Source: Alterinioella nitratireducens (GTDB taxonomy: Bacteria; Pseudomonadota; Alphaproteobacteria; Rhodobacterales; Rhodobacteraceae). From it: a stretch of 64,000 nucleotides of DNA. Numbering within the stretch: the stretch's first letter is position 1; every line of letters starts with the position of its first letter. Below are positions 43,067 to 51,959 of this stretch, piece after piece. Both the position numbers and the translations under genes were made by a program. The stretch is from assembly GCF_013155465.1 (NCBI RefSeq), contig NZ_JABJVX010000004.1, positions 62,001 through 126,000 on the forward strand, read 5' to 3'. Under the pieces are notes generated by a model. It ran no database searches, had not been told where the DNA came from, and saw only the letters and a list, made by a program, of their open reading frames with translations.

Positions 43067-43849
43067 TCAATTGCTGCGGATATACCGGAACACCGCCGAG
43101 GCCGACCAGCCCGCCGCGATGGCGATCACCAGCGACAGCAGCCCGTAGACCAGCGGGCGTTCATGCGCCAGCGTGTAGATCAGCCGTTCCAGCCCGACCT
43201 TGCGCACCTCGATGGCGGCGGTGTAGCTCGACACCACCTCGCGCCCGCGGGTCAGGAAGATGCGCGCGCGGTAATCGCCCTCGACCAGGTTGGCGGGCAG
43301 CGCGATGGAGGTGTTGAACAGGGTTTCGCCGCGCAGCGTGACCGTGTTTTCCAGCACCTGGTAGAGCCCCGCATCGGAGCGGATGCGGATCACGGCCTGG
43401 GTGAAATCGGCGGGCCTGTCGCTGCCGGTGCCCACGGCCCGGATCGCGCGCGGGATCGAGATGCGATGGCGCAGGTCCTCGGTCGATGTGATCACCTCGT
43501 TGAAAGGCGCGGTCGTGGCGACCGCATAGAAAGTGGGGGCGGCGTCGATCTCGACCGACTCGACATTCATCCAGATGCCGTAATTGCGGTCCATCCGGCG
43601 CACGGTGGCGGGGCGCGGAGGGCCCTCGATGGAGATGATGACCTCCAGCGGGTCTTCGCCCTCCACCGGTCCGTCTCGCCGCACCGCCCCGAAGACGAGG
43701 ATTTCCGAGCCGTTGAAATTCGCGGTGATGGCGACGGATTCCTGGCTGAGGCCGACCACGATGGATTCGGGCGGGGTTTCGTCGTCTTCCTGCGCCAGCC
43801 CTGCGAGGGGGGCCAGCATCAGCGCACATATGAGGGCGAGCCGTTTCAA
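43067..43849 (-). CDS. TIGR02186 family membrane protein
   Basis: The protein of about 260 residues begins with a TTG start overlapping the upstream stop (TTGA), after a GGAAGGG ribosome site, giving MKRLALICALMLAPLAGLAQ, a signal peptide. The mature part contains SIVVGLSQESVAITANFNGSE-like sequence (VGLSQESVAITANFNG) and DRNYGIWMNVESVEI. It ends in a single transmembrane helix (LVYGLLSLVIAIAAGWSA) and a short cytosolic tail. It matches the alphaproteobacterial TIGR02186 conserved family, commonly beside TauE/SafE genes. It may assist the exporter. The longer frame to 44833 is antisense-type shadow sequence. Confidence 0.85.
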   Translation of the reverse strand: MKRLALICALMLAPLAGLAQEDDETPPESIVVGLSQESVAITANFNGSEILVFGAVRRDGPVEGEDPLEVIISIEGPPRPATVRRMDRNYGIWMNVESVEIDAAPTFYAVATTAPFNEVITSTEDLRHRISIPRAIRAVGTGSDRPADFTQAVIRIRSDAGLYQVLENTVTLRGETLFNTSIALPANLVEGDYRARIFLTRGREVVSSYTAAIEVRKVGLERLIYTLAHERPLVYGLLSLVIAIAAGWSASAVFRYIRSN

Positions 43850-44766
43850 TGCGACCCTTCCATGCCGATCGAGAACAGCTCGGCCGGTTGCACCAACAGG
43901 TCGAAGGCCAGCTTGCCGCAGACCGCCAGCACCATGATCGCCAGCAGGATGCGCAATTGTTCGGCCTTGAGGTAGACACCGATCCGCGCGCCCACCTGTG
44001 CGCCGACGACGCCGCCGACCAGCAGCAGCACCGCCAGAACCATGTCGACGGTAAAGTTCGTGGTCGCGTGCAGAAGCGTCGAAAAGGCGGTGACGAAGAT
44101 GATCTGGAACAGCGACGTGCCGACCACGACCTTGGTGGGCATGCCGAGGATATAGATCATCGCGGGCACCATGATGAAGCCACCGCCGACGCCCATGATC
44201 GCGGCCAGCACACCGACCGCGACCCCGACCAGGAGCGGCGGAATGACGCTGAGGTAGAGGCCCGAGGTGCGGAACCGGGTCTTGAAGGGCAGGGCATGGA
44301 TCCAGCCGCGATGGTGGCGGCGCGGTGGTGGGCCGCTGGCCTTGCGGGACTTGGCGATGGCGTTCAGGCTTTCGACGAACATCAGCGCGCCGATGATGCC
44401 GAGGAAAACCACGTAGGACAGCTTGACCAGCAGATCGACCTGCCCGATGGCGCGCAGCGCATTGAAAAGCTGCACACCGAGCGCGGCACCGATCAGCCCG
44501 CCAACCAGCAGCACGCCGCCCATCTTCAGATCGACCGTCTTGCGCTTGAAATGCGCCAGCACGCCGGAAAAGGAGGAGGCGACGATCTGGTTCGCCTCGG
44601 TCGCCACCGCGACGGCGGGCGGGATGCCGATGAAGAACAAGAGCGGCGTCATCAAGAACCCGCCGCCGACGCCGAACATGCCCGACAGGATGCCGACCAG
44701 CCCGCCAAGCCCAAGCAAAAGAAACGCGTTTACGCTGACTTCTGCGATGGGAAGGTAGATCAACAT
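43846..44766 (-). CDS. TSUP (TauE/SafE) family sulfite/anion exporter
   Basis: The 306-residue polytopic protein has about eight helices and the duplicated TSUP core motifs: GLVGILSGMFGVGGGFLMTPLL near the N-terminus (quoted in part: GMFGVGGGFLMTPLL) and VGVLAAIMGVGGGFIMVPAM in the second half. The family exports sulfite, sulfoacetate or other organosulfur anions. It is translationally coupled to the TIGR02186 gene downstream (TTGA overlap). The substrate is inferred from the family only. Confidence 0.92.
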   Translation of the reverse strand: MLIYLPIAEVSVNAFLLLGLGGLVGILSGMFGVGGGFLMTPLLFFIGIPPAVAVATEANQIVASSFSGVLAHFKRKTVDLKMGGVLLVGGLIGAALGVQLFNALRAIGQVDLLVKLSYVVFLGIIGALMFVESLNAIAKSRKASGPPPRRHHRGWIHALPFKTRFRTSGLYLSVIPPLLVGVAVGVLAAIMGVGGGFIMVPAMIYILGMPTKVVVGTSLFQIIFVTAFSTLLHATTNFTVDMVLAVLLLVGGVVGAQVGARIGVYLKAEQLRILLAIMVLAVCGKLAFDLLVQPAELFSIGMEGSH

Positions 44767-44825
44767 GTGCGGCGCATTTCCTTATACGTGCATGTCCCTT
44801 AGCCTGACCCGCGCGCCATTGCCAG

Positions 44826-45719
44826 TCACGCACGCGGGCCCCTGCCTGCGACAGATCGGAGCAATCGGCCCTTGGGTTCGGGGCCGGTGCGAAAAACCCG
44901 CGCCGCCGGGGATCGCGCGTCAGGTCGCGCGCAGATACCGGCGCAAGATCTTTTCCAGCTTGGCCGCGCCAAGCGGGGCCATCTCTTGGTGTGCTCGTGG
45001 CTGATGGACTCGTCGCTGAGGCCCGCCGCCATGTTGGTCACGGTCGAGATCGCGGCCGCCTTCAGCCCCAGGAACCGGGCCAGGATGACCTCCGGAACGG
45101 TCGACATGCCGACGGCATCGGCACCCAGGATGCGGATCGCGTTGATCTCAGCGGGGGTCTCGAAGGAGGGGCCGGAATACCAGGCATAGACGCCTTCGGA
45201 CAGCGCGATGTCCTCGGCGATGGCGGCGGCCTGCAGGGCGCGGCGGATCGCCGGATCATAGGCGTCCGTCATCGGCACGAAGCGCCGGTCCGAGGCTTCC
45301 CCGATCAGCGGATTGAGGCCCGAGAAATTGATGTGATCGCTCAGCAGCATCAGGTCGCCGGGCTGGATATCGGGCCGCATGGAGCCTGCCGCATTCGTGG
45401 CAATCAGCGCCTCGGCCCCAAGCGCGTGCAGCACCTCCAGCGGAAAGCGCATCGCATCGCCGCGCCCGCTTTCGTAGTAATGCGCGCGGCCCCCGAAGAC
45501 GGCGACACGCGTGCCCTCCAGATCGCCGATGACCAGCTTGGGATTGTGACCCGACACGCCCGCATGGGGAAATCCCGGTAGGTCGGCATAGTCGATCGCC
45601 ACGCCCTCGACCGCGTCGGCCAGGTGCCCCAGGCCCGAGCCGAGGATCAGGCCGATGGCGACCGGATCGGCCCCCGCACGGTCGCGGATGGTTGCAAGCA
45701 CACGGTCGAGCCCGGCCAT
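44826..45719 (-). CDS. Purine nucleoside phosphorylase (PNP/MTAP family) with C-terminal frameshift
   Basis: Residues 1 to about 244 follow the trimeric PNP family: LILGSGLGHLADAVEG, phosphate loop GHNPKLVIG, FGGRAHYYE, IATNAAGSM, YSGPSFETPAEI and VGMSTVPEVILARFLG. After SISHEHTK the frame changes to an Arg/Pro-rich tail unlike the family. One missing base near 44985/44986 explains this. Inserting a G (AAGAG to AAGGAG) restores EMAPLGAAKLEKILRRYL and a TGA at 44920, giving 266 residues. Either a sequencing error or a real frameshift. It is the last gene of the nucleoside transporter operon, consistent with salvage of imported nucleosides. Confidence 0.88.
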   Translation of the reverse strand: MAGLDRVLATIRDRAGADPVAIGLILGSGLGHLADAVEGVAIDYADLPGFPHAGVSGHNPKLVIGDLEGTRVAVFGGRAHYYESGRGDAMRFPLEVLHALGAEALIATNAAGSMRPDIQPGDLMLLSDHINFSGLNPLIGEASDRRFVPMTDAYDPAIRRALQAAAIAEDIALSEGVYAWYSGPSFETPAEINAIRILGADAVGMSTVPEVILARFLGLKAAAISTVTNMAAGLSDESISHEHTKRWPRLARPSWKRSCAGICARPDARSPAARVFRTGPEPKGRLLRSVAGRGPRA

Positions 45720-45720
45720 C

Positions 45721-46686
45721 TCAGCGCTCCTTCACGTAAGGCTCGCCGCCGGCGCGTGGCGGAATCGCCTTGCCGACGAAGCCCGCCAGGATCACCACGG
45801 TCAGGATATAGGGCAGCGCCTGCATGAACTGCACCGGGATCACGAATTCGCCAATCGCGATGTTCTGATACCGCGCCCCCACCGCGTCCAGCAGACCGAA
45901 GAGCAGGCTGGCATAAAGCGCATACCAGGGCCGCCATTTGGCAAAGATGAGGGCGGCCAGCGCGATAAAGCCACGGCCCGCGCTCATGTCCTTGTTGAAC
46001 CCGGCGGCCAGGCTGGTGGCAAGGTAGGCCCCCGCGATGCCGGTCAGCACGCCACAGATCAACACGGCCGAATAGCGCGCCCGCACGACCGAGATCCCGG
46101 CGGTATCGACCGCGGCGGGGTTTTCGCCCACGGCCCGCAGGCGCAGCCCGAACCGGGTGCGGTAGAGGACCCACCACGTCAGCGGCACGAAGAAGAAGGC
46201 CATGTAGACCAGGATCGAATGGCCCGAGATGAGGTCGGAATAGATCGGCCCGACCAGGGGCACGTCGGCGATTGCCTCGGCAAAGGGCAGGGTGATGTCG
46301 CGGAACCGGCCATCGCCCACCAGTTGCGGCGTGCGGCCGCCAAGCTGGAACCAGCTATCGCCAAGCACCACGGTCATCCCGGCAGCAAGGAAGTTGATCG
46401 CCACGCCCGAGATCAGCTGGTTGCCCCGGAAGGTGATCGAGGCCAGCCCGTGCAGCGCCGCAAAGACCATGGACGCGGCGATGCCCGCCAGAAGGCCGAT
46501 CCAGACATTGCCGGTGAAGGCCGCGACCGAGGCCGAGAAGAAGGCCGAGATCAGCATCTTGCCCTCGAGCCCGATATCGAAAATGCCCGAGCGCTCCGAA
46601 TAGAGCCCCGCCAGGCAGGCCAGCAGCAGCGGCGTCGCCGATCGGACGGTCGAGTCGAGCAGTTGGAGGATGGTTGCGAAATCCAT
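45721..46686 (-). CDS. Nucleoside/simple-sugar ABC transporter permease
   Basis: The 321-residue integral membrane protein (about 8-10 helices) has the BPD_transp_2 features QLLDSTVRSATPLLLACLAG and SERSGIFDIGLEGKMLISAF (the conserved NIGLEGQ-like motif). RAVGENPAAVDTAGISV also matches the family. It pairs with the permease at 46944-48035 and the double ATPase in a BMP-type importer, probably for purine nucleosides. It is spaced 3 nt from the small membrane gene upstream and 1 nt before the phosphorylase. Confidence 0.93.
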   Translation of the reverse strand: MDFATILQLLDSTVRSATPLLLACLAGLYSERSGIFDIGLEGKMLISAFFSASVAAFTGNVWIGLLAGIAASMVFAALHGLASITFRGNQLISGVAINFLAAGMTVVLGDSWFQLGGRTPQLVGDGRFRDITLPFAEAIADVPLVGPIYSDLISGHSILVYMAFFFVPLTWWVLYRTRFGLRLRAVGENPAAVDTAGISVVRARYSAVLICGVLTGIAGAYLATSLAAGFNKDMSAGRGFIALAALIFAKWRPWYALYASLLFGLLDAVGARYQNIAIGEFVIPVQFMQALPYILTVVILAGFVGKAIPPRAGGEPYVKER

Positions 46687-46689
46687 GGC

Positions 46690-46947
46690 TCAGCTCCGGC
46701 TGGTGGCAAGTTTGAAGGCGGCAAAGGCAAAGAACACGCCAAGCGCGCCTTCGACCCCGGCCCTGGCGCGGGCATTGGGCGCGCGGAACGGGGCCAAGGA
46801 CAGCGCGACGGCCCATGCCCCGTGCCCGAGGAACGAGATCAGGAAGCCGCAGACCAGGATCAGCGCGACACCGGGGCCGGATGACAGAACGCCGGTCAGG
46901 TGCGCAGCCCCGGCGATCAGCAGGTTGGGCAGCCGTTCGAGGATCAT
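46690..46947 (-). CDS. Small two-helix membrane protein within the ABC operon
   Basis: The 85-residue protein has two hydrophobic segments (GPGVALILVCGFLISFLGHG and GALGVFFAFAAFKLA) with a basic connection RAPNARARAG. No family is recognised. It is encoded between the two permease genes, overlapping the upstream permease stop (ATGA) and ending 3 nt before the next start. It is therefore clearly part of the transporter operon and may be an accessory subunit. Confidence 0.75.
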   Translation of the reverse strand: MILERLPNLLIAGAAHLTGVLSSGPGVALILVCGFLISFLGHGAWAVALSLAPFRAPNARARAGVEGALGVFFAFAAFKLATSRS

Positions 46948-48035
46948 GCCCTCTCCCTCCTGAGGCTGAGGAACACCCGCGCGACGGGTGTGCGCACCAT
47001 ATTGTCCAATGCGCCGGTAAAGAGGATCACCAAGGCCTGGATCACCAGGAGCATCTCGCGGCTCACGGCGGGCATCTCGAACTCCAGCTCGGCCCCGCCC
47101 TGGTAGAGCATCCCGAAGAGGAGTGCCGCCAGGAACACGCCGACGGGGTGCGAGCGGCCCATCAGCGCCACCGCGATGCCGACGAACCCCGCGCCCTGCA
47201 CCGGGTCGATGACCAGCCGTTCGGCCTCGCCCATCACCGAATTGATCGCCATCAGACCGCTCAGCCCGCCCGAGACCAGCATCGAGATCATGATGATCCG
47301 CACCGGGTTGATGCCGGCATAGACCGCACCGGGTTCGGAAAACCCGTAGGCCCGGATCTCGTAGCCGAGCCGGGTGCGCCAGATCATCAGCCAGACCCCG
47401 ATACAGGCGGCGACGGCGACGAAGAACGAGACGTTGAGGGGGGTCGAGCGGCTGAAGCCGAGCCAGGGCGCGACATCATAGGCATTGGGCAGGCGCGCGC
47501 CCTCGGCAAAGCGCGCCGTTTCCGGGGCCATGTTGCCGGGCACGCGAAAGACGTTGACCAGCAGGTAGACCAGCAGCGCCGAGGCGATGAAGTTGAACAT
47601 GATCGTGGTGATCACGATATGGCTGCCGCGCTTGGCCTGCAGATAGGCCGGGATCGCGGCCCAGGCCGCCCCGAAGATCGCCGCCCCGATCGTCGCGCCG
47701 AGCAGCGCCAGCGACCAATGCGGCCAGGGGATGTAGAGACTGACCATGGCCACGCCAAGCCCGCCCAACGCGGCCTGCCCCTCGCCGCCGATATTGAACA
47801 TGCGGGCGTGGAAGGCCACCGCCACGCCAAGCCCGGTGAAGATGAAGTTGGTGGCGTAATAGAGGGTAAAGCCCCATCCATAGGCGCTGCCGACGGAGCC
47901 CCGGATCATGACCTGCAATGCCTCGACCGGGCTTTCGCCGATATAGAGCACGACCAGCGCCGACACCGCCAATGCCAGCACCAGATTGATGAAGGGGATC
48001 AGCGCCACGTCGGCCCATCTCGGCATCTTGTCCAT
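46944..48035 (-). CDS. Nucleoside/simple-sugar ABC transporter permease
   Basis: The 363-residue membrane protein has a long hydrophobic pattern and the family motif YATNFIFTGLGVAVAFHARMFNIGGEGQ-type (quoted in part: FHARMFNIGGEGQAALGG). RAYGFSEPGAVYAGINPVR also matches BMP-type permeases. It is the larger of the two permeases. The start overlaps the ATPase stop (TAATG), indicating coupled translation. Confidence 0.93.
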   Translation of the reverse strand: MDKMPRWADVALIPFINLVLALAVSALVVLYIGESPVEALQVMIRGSVGSAYGWGFTLYYATNFIFTGLGVAVAFHARMFNIGGEGQAALGGLGVAMVSLYIPWPHWSLALLGATIGAAIFGAAWAAIPAYLQAKRGSHIVITTIMFNFIASALLVYLLVNVFRVPGNMAPETARFAEGARLPNAYDVAPWLGFSRSTPLNVSFFVAVAACIGVWLMIWRTRLGYEIRAYGFSEPGAVYAGINPVRIIMISMLVSGGLSGLMAINSVMGEAERLVIDPVQGAGFVGIAVALMGRSHPVGVFLAALLFGMLYQGGAELEFEMPAVSREMLLVIQALVILFTGALDNMVRTPVARVFLSLRRERA

Positions 48036-49591
48036 TACGCGGCCCCCTTGGTCACACCGGCCATCAGCAGGCCGAGTTCCCCCTCATTGGTCTCGTCCGG
48101 CAGGCGCTCGCCCATGATGCGCCCGTCGAACATCACCGCGATGCGGTCCGATAGCGAGAAGATCTCGTCCAGCTCGACCGAGACCAGCAAGATCGCCTTG
48201 CCCTCGTCGCGCAGGGCAATGATCTGCTTGTGGATGAACTCGATCGCGCCGATATCCACGCCCCGCGTCGGCTGCCCGACCAGCAGCAGGTCCGGGTTGC
48301 GCTCGATCTCGCGGGCGACGACGATCTTCTGCTGGTTGCCGCCCGAGAAATTCTTGGCCTGCAACATCGGATCGGGCGGGCGCACGTCGTAATGTTCCAT
48401 CTTTTCGGCCGTGTCGCGCTTCATCGCGGCATTGTCCATGAAAAGGCGGTTCTTCTGGTATTTCGGATCGTGGTGATAGCCGAAGGCGACGTTTTCCCAC
48501 GCCGCGAAATTCATGATCAGCCCCTCGCGCTGGCGGTCCTCGGGCACATGCGCGATGCCACGCTTGCGGCGGCTCTGGCCGTCGGATTTCGCCCCGGTCA
48601 GGTCGATGCTGTCGCCGTTCAGGACGATCTCGCCGCTGGTCGCGGCGATCATGCCGCCGAGCACTTCCAGCAACTCGGTCTGGCCATTGCCGGACACCCC
48701 CGCGATGCCCAGGACCTCGCCGGCCCTGATCTCGAAACTGACGCCTTTCAGCCGTTCGACCTTCTGTTCGTCATGCACCACCAGGTCGCGCACTTGCAGG
48801 ACCGTCTGGCCCGGTTTCGTCGGGGACTTGTCCACCCGCAAGAGAACCTTGCGCCCCACCATCAGTTCGGCCAGTTCCTCGGGGCTGCTGTCGGCGGTCT
48901 TGACCGTCGCGGTCATCTCGCCGCGCCGCATGACGCTGACGGTATCGGTCACATCCATGATCTCGCGCAGCTTGTGGGTGATCATGATGATCGTCTTGCC
49001 CTCGTCCTTGAGACGTCCGAGGATGCGGAAAAGCTGATCGGCCTCGGCGGGCGTCAGAACCCCGGTGGGTTCGTCCAGGATCAGGATGTCCGCCTCGCGG
49101 TAGAGCTGTTTCAGGATCTCGACCCGCTGCTGGTGACCGACGCTGAGATCCTCGATGATCGCATCGGGATCGACATGCAGCTCATATTCCGCCGCCAGTT
49201 CGGTCAGCAGCTTGCGCGCCTTGGCGACCGAGGGCTTCAGCAGCGCGCCATCCTCGGCCCCCAGGATGACATTCTCGACAACGGTGAAATTCTCGACCAG
49301 CTTGAAATGCTGGTGGACCATGCCGATGCCCGCGCGGATCGCGGCCTGGCTGTCGGGGATCGGGGTCAGGGTGCCATTGATGAAGATCTCGCCCTCATCG
49401 GCCTTGTAGAACCCGTAGAGGATCGACATCAGCGTCGATTTTCCGGCCCCGTTTTCACCCACGATGCCGTGGATTGTGCCCTTGCGGACCTTGATCGAGA
49501 TGTCCTTGTTGGCCTGGACCGGCCCGAAGGCCTTGGAAATGCCCTTGAGCTCGATGGCATAGGGCGCGCTGTCCGATTGGGCGTCTGTCAT
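48035..49591 (-). CDS. Duplicated ABC transporter ATP-binding protein (nucleoside importer)
   Basis: The 518-residue protein contains two ABC domains. The first has GENGAGKSTLMSILYGFY (Walker A), DLSVGHQQRVEILKQLY (signature) and ILILDEPTGVLTP (Walker B). The second has the degenerate Walker A GVSGNGQTELLE, signature FSGGNQQKIVVAREIE and LLLVGQPTRGVD in place of a full Walker B. This layout is typical of carbohydrate/nucleoside importers of the BMP class. It energises the two permeases downstream. Confidence 0.95.
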   Translation of the reverse strand: MTDAQSDSAPYAIELKGISKAFGPVQANKDISIKVRKGTIHGIVGENGAGKSTLMSILYGFYKADEGEIFINGTLTPIPDSQAAIRAGIGMVHQHFKLVENFTVVENVILGAEDGALLKPSVAKARKLLTELAAEYELHVDPDAIIEDLSVGHQQRVEILKQLYREADILILDEPTGVLTPAEADQLFRILGRLKDEGKTIIMITHKLREIMDVTDTVSVMRRGEMTATVKTADSSPEELAELMVGRKVLLRVDKSPTKPGQTVLQVRDLVVHDEQKVERLKGVSFEIRAGEVLGIAGVSGNGQTELLEVLGGMIAATSGEIVLNGDSIDLTGAKSDGQSRRKRGIAHVPEDRQREGLIMNFAAWENVAFGYHHDPKYQKNRLFMDNAAMKRDTAEKMEHYDVRPPDPMLQAKNFSGGNQQKIVVAREIERNPDLLLVGQPTRGVDIGAIEFIHKQIIALRDEGKAILLVSVELDEIFSLSDRIAVMFDGRIMGERLPDETNEGELGLLMAGVTKGAA

Positions 49592-49701
49592 TGGCTGATC
49601 TCTGTCCCGCGTGGTCTTGTTGGTCTTTCCGGCCCGCCGCCCGGGCAGACTCAGACGTTACCACAGCACTTCCCCCTGTCCAGCGCCGAGGCAACAGAAA
49701 A

Positions 49702-49729
49702 CGGGCCGCCCCTTGCACCGGGCGGCCCG
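49702..49729 (-). terminator. Hairpin between binding-protein and ATPase genes
   Basis: On the minus strand CGGGCCGCCC/GGGCGGCCCG (10-bp perfect stem, 8-nt loop) is followed by TTTTCTG. It lies 27 bp after the substrate-binding-protein stop. It probably terminates most transcripts, so that the binding protein is made in excess over the membrane components. Confidence 0.85.
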
Positions 49730-49755
49730 TCCTTGTCATGTCAGGGCTGTGGCGA

Positions 49756-50751
49756 TCACATCACCGGGCAGGCCCCGTCATCCGAGTAGTTATGCACCTC
49801 GATCTCGCCGGAGATGATCGCGTCGCGGGCCTCGGCCACACGCGCCTGCATCTCTTCGGTGATCAGGTCGGCGTTGTTCTCGTCCAGCGCATAGCCCACG
49901 CCGTCTTCTTCGAGGCCAAAGAAGTGCAGGCCGGTCTCGATCTCCTCGACGGGAGTCGAGAAAGCGTCATAGACGGCCACATCGACGCGCTTCAGCATCG
50001 AGGTCAGGACCGAGCCGGGATGCAGGTGGTTCTGGTTGCTGTCCACGCCAATACCCAGAATGCCCTCATCCGCCGCGGTTTGCAGGACGCCCAGGCCGGT
50101 GCCGCCTGCGGCCGCGAAGACCACGTCGGCGCCCTGGCTGATCTGGCCACGGGTCAGTTCACCGCCGCGCACCGGGTCGTTCCAGGCCGCGGGCGTTGTG
50201 CCGGTCATGTTCTGGATGATCTCGATATCGGGATCGACCGCACGCGCGCCTTGCGCATAGCCGCAGCCAAAGCGGCTGATCAGCGGAATATCCATGCCGC
50301 CGACAAAGCCGACCGTGCCGGTCTCGGAGGCCATCGCGGCCAGCATCCCCACCAGGTACGAGCCCTGCTCCTCCCGGAACACGACCGAGCGCACGTTCGG
50401 CGCGTCGACCACGCCGTCGATGATCACGAAGGTGGTGTCGGGATAGTCGGGGGCCACGACTTCCAATGCCGAGGCCTGGCTGAAGCCTGCCATGACGATG
50501 GGGTTCGAGCCCGCTTCGGCCAGGCGGCGCATCGCCTGTTCGCGCTGCGCGTCCGACTGCAACTCGATCTCGCGGTAGGAATTGCCGGTTTCCTCCGACC
50601 ACTGCTCGGCCCCGCGCCAGGCGGCCTCGTTGAACGAGCGGTCGAACTTGCCGCCGAGGTCGAAGATGATGGCCGGGTCCTGGGCCAGCGCGGCACCGGC
50701 CGAAAGGGCCATGGCCGCAGCGGCACCGAGGAAGGTTTTCATGAGTGTCAT
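49756..50751 (-). CDS. BMP family ABC transporter substrate-binding protein (purine nucleoside type)
   Basis: The 331-residue protein starts MTLMKTFLGAAAAMALSAGA with a Sec signal peptide cleaved after ALAQ. The mature protein opens DPAIIFDLGGKFDRSFNEAAW, the Bmp/PnrA signature. VMAGFSQASALEVVAPDYPD, VGFVGGMDIPLISRFGCGY and VFAAAGGTGLGVLQ also match the family. A GGGAG site 10 nt before the ATG supports this start over 50847. It delivers purine nucleosides (inferred from the family and the phosphorylase gene in the operon). Confidence 0.94.
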   Translation of the reverse strand: MTLMKTFLGAAAAMALSAGAALAQDPAIIFDLGGKFDRSFNEAAWRGAEQWSEETGNSYREIELQSDAQREQAMRRLAEAGSNPIVMAGFSQASALEVVAPDYPDTTFVIIDGVVDAPNVRSVVFREEQGSYLVGMLAAMASETGTVGFVGGMDIPLISRFGCGYAQGARAVDPDIEIIQNMTGTTPAAWNDPVRGGELTRGQISQGADVVFAAAGGTGLGVLQTAADEGILGIGVDSNQNHLHPGSVLTSMLKRVDVAVYDAFSTPVEEIETGLHFFGLEEDGVGYALDENNADLITEEMQARVAEARDAIISGEIEVHNYSDDGACPVM

Positions 50752-50862
50752 ATAAGTCTCTCCCGAGTTGGATGGCGGCGGGGCATCGTTCGAAAGGCGT
50801 GTGCCCCGCCCGCAAAGATCATCTGATCCCTGCGGGATTAAGGCCAAAGAGGGGGCGGGCGG

Positions 50863-51306
50863 TCAACCGGATTCTGGCATTGCGACCGTGCCGGAGGTCA
50901 GGTTTCGCGCCATCAGAACCGCATCGGCCCGCGTTCCGTCGGGGCAGGCGTAGTAGGCGGGACGCAGGCCGATGCGCCGGAATCCGGACGCCTGGTATAG
51001 GGCAATCGCGCCTGCGTTTCCGGCGGCAACCTCAAGAAACATGGCCTCGCCCCCCCGCGCCGCGGCCCTGTCCAGGGCGGCCCCCATCAGGCCCTGCGCG
51101 ATTCCCTTGCGCCGATGCGCCGGATCAACGGCGATGGTCAGAAGCTCGGCCTCGCCTGCAAGGGTGCGGACGAGGGCGAAGCCGTGATCATGGGGAATCA
51201 GGTCGCAGAGGGGATCGGCCAGGAAGCCCGCGAACTCCTCCGCCCGCCACGGGCGCGGCACCGTGAAGCCGGCGCGGTGCAGGCTGGCCAGCGCCTCGGG
51301 CGTCAC
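50863..51306 (-). CDS. rimI: Ribosomal-protein-alanine N-acetyltransferase-like GNAT protein
   Basis: The 147-residue GNAT protein starts with GTG (VTPEALASLHRAGF) overlapping the tsaB stop as GTGA. It contains the acetyl-CoA loop IAVDPAHRRKGIAQGLM (RRxGxG/A), FLEVAAGNAGAIALYQASGF, and the C-terminal YYACPDGTRADAVLMARNL, as in RimI. Linkage to tsaB is typical for rimI. The N-terminally extended frame to 51498 is antisense-like and rejected. Confidence 0.9.
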   Translation of the reverse strand: MTPEALASLHRAGFTVPRPWRAEEFAGFLADPLCDLIPHDHGFALVRTLAGEAELLTIAVDPAHRRKGIAQGLMGAALDRAAARGGEAMFLEVAAGNAGAIALYQASGFRRIGLRPAYYACPDGTRADAVLMARNLTSGTVAMPESG

Positions 51307-51959
51307 AGCAGGACCGGCCCGGTATCGCGCGCGGGTGCCGCATCGGGGCTGCGCAGATAGAGAGGGGCGGGGCGGGGGGCACCGTCGCGGTAGCGCCGCG
51401 CCGCGATCCGGGCGATGGCAGGGGCGGGCGCAAAGGGGGCGGGGCCGGTTTCGGCATTCAGCTTGGTCGCTATCTCGGCGGCACGGTTGCCGAGACACAT
51501 CAGCCCCGGAAGCGACCAGCTATCGTCAATCGCGTCGAAGGCCACCATTTCAGGGCCGCGATGCGCGCCCTCGGCAAAGCGTTGCAGGTAGAGCTGGTCG
51601 CGCCGCGCGTCGATGCTGGCCAGAACCGGGCCGTCATGGCCCTCGCGCAGCGCCTCCAGCAGCGTCACACCGACCGCCGGGATGCCGAGCGCCAGCGCCA
51701 GCCCCCGTGCTGCCGAGACCGAGATACGCACGCCGGTGAAATTGCCCGGACCGATCCCGACGCCAATGGCGGTCAGGTCGCGCAGACCCGCACCGCCCGC
51801 GCCCATCACCGCCTCGATCATCGGCATCAGCGCCTCGGCCTGGCCCTTGCCCATCTCCACCTGCTGAGCCGCCAGCACCCTGTCGCCCGACAACAAAGCG
51901 GCCGCACAATGCGCGGCCGATGTGTCGAAGCTGAGGATCAGGGGGGTGTCAGACGGCAA
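51303..51959 (-). CDS. tsaB: tRNA threonylcarbamoyladenosine biosynthesis protein TsaB
   Basis: The protein of about 218 residues has the ASKHA-fold opening LILSFDTSAAHCAAALL and the conserved IGVGIGPGNFTGVRISVSAARGLALAL-type block (quoted in part: GPGNFTGVRISVSAARGLAL). It acts with TsaD in t6A37 modification of tRNA. The start is a TTG at 51959, supported by GAGGTG 8 nt upstream, and it overlaps the end of the NifU-domain gene by 11 nt. Confidence 0.93.
   Translation of the reverse strand: MPSDTPLILSFDTSAAHCAAALLSGDRVLAAQQVEMGKGQAEALMPMIEAVMGAGGAGLRDLTAIGVGIGPGNFTGVRISVSAARGLALALGIPAVGVTLLEALREGHDGPVLASIDARRDQLYLQRFAEGAHRGPEMVAFDAIDDSWSLPGLMCLGNRAAEIATKLNAETGPAPFAPAPAIARIAARRYRDGAPRPAPLYLRSPDAAPARDTGPVLL

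Noticed and set aside
43484-43493. ATGTGATCACC inside the TIGR02186 coding region (and similar GGTGATCACC-type sequences at about 47607, 58250 and 62068)
   Set aside because: These share only the GTGATCAC or GATCAC core, lie within coding sequence, and are explained by common Val-Ile-Thr codons; they are not counted as operators.
43067-44833. 588-residue reading of the TIGR02186 frame extended into the exporter gene
   Set aside because: The extension is out of frame with the TSUP exporter, which has clear motifs. The real start is the TTG at 43849, coupled to the exporter stop.
46815-48392. 525-residue plus-strand ORF over the ABC permease and ATPase genes
   Set aside because: Arg/His/Asp-rich mirror-frame sequence crossing gene boundaries; the minus-strand genes are well supported.
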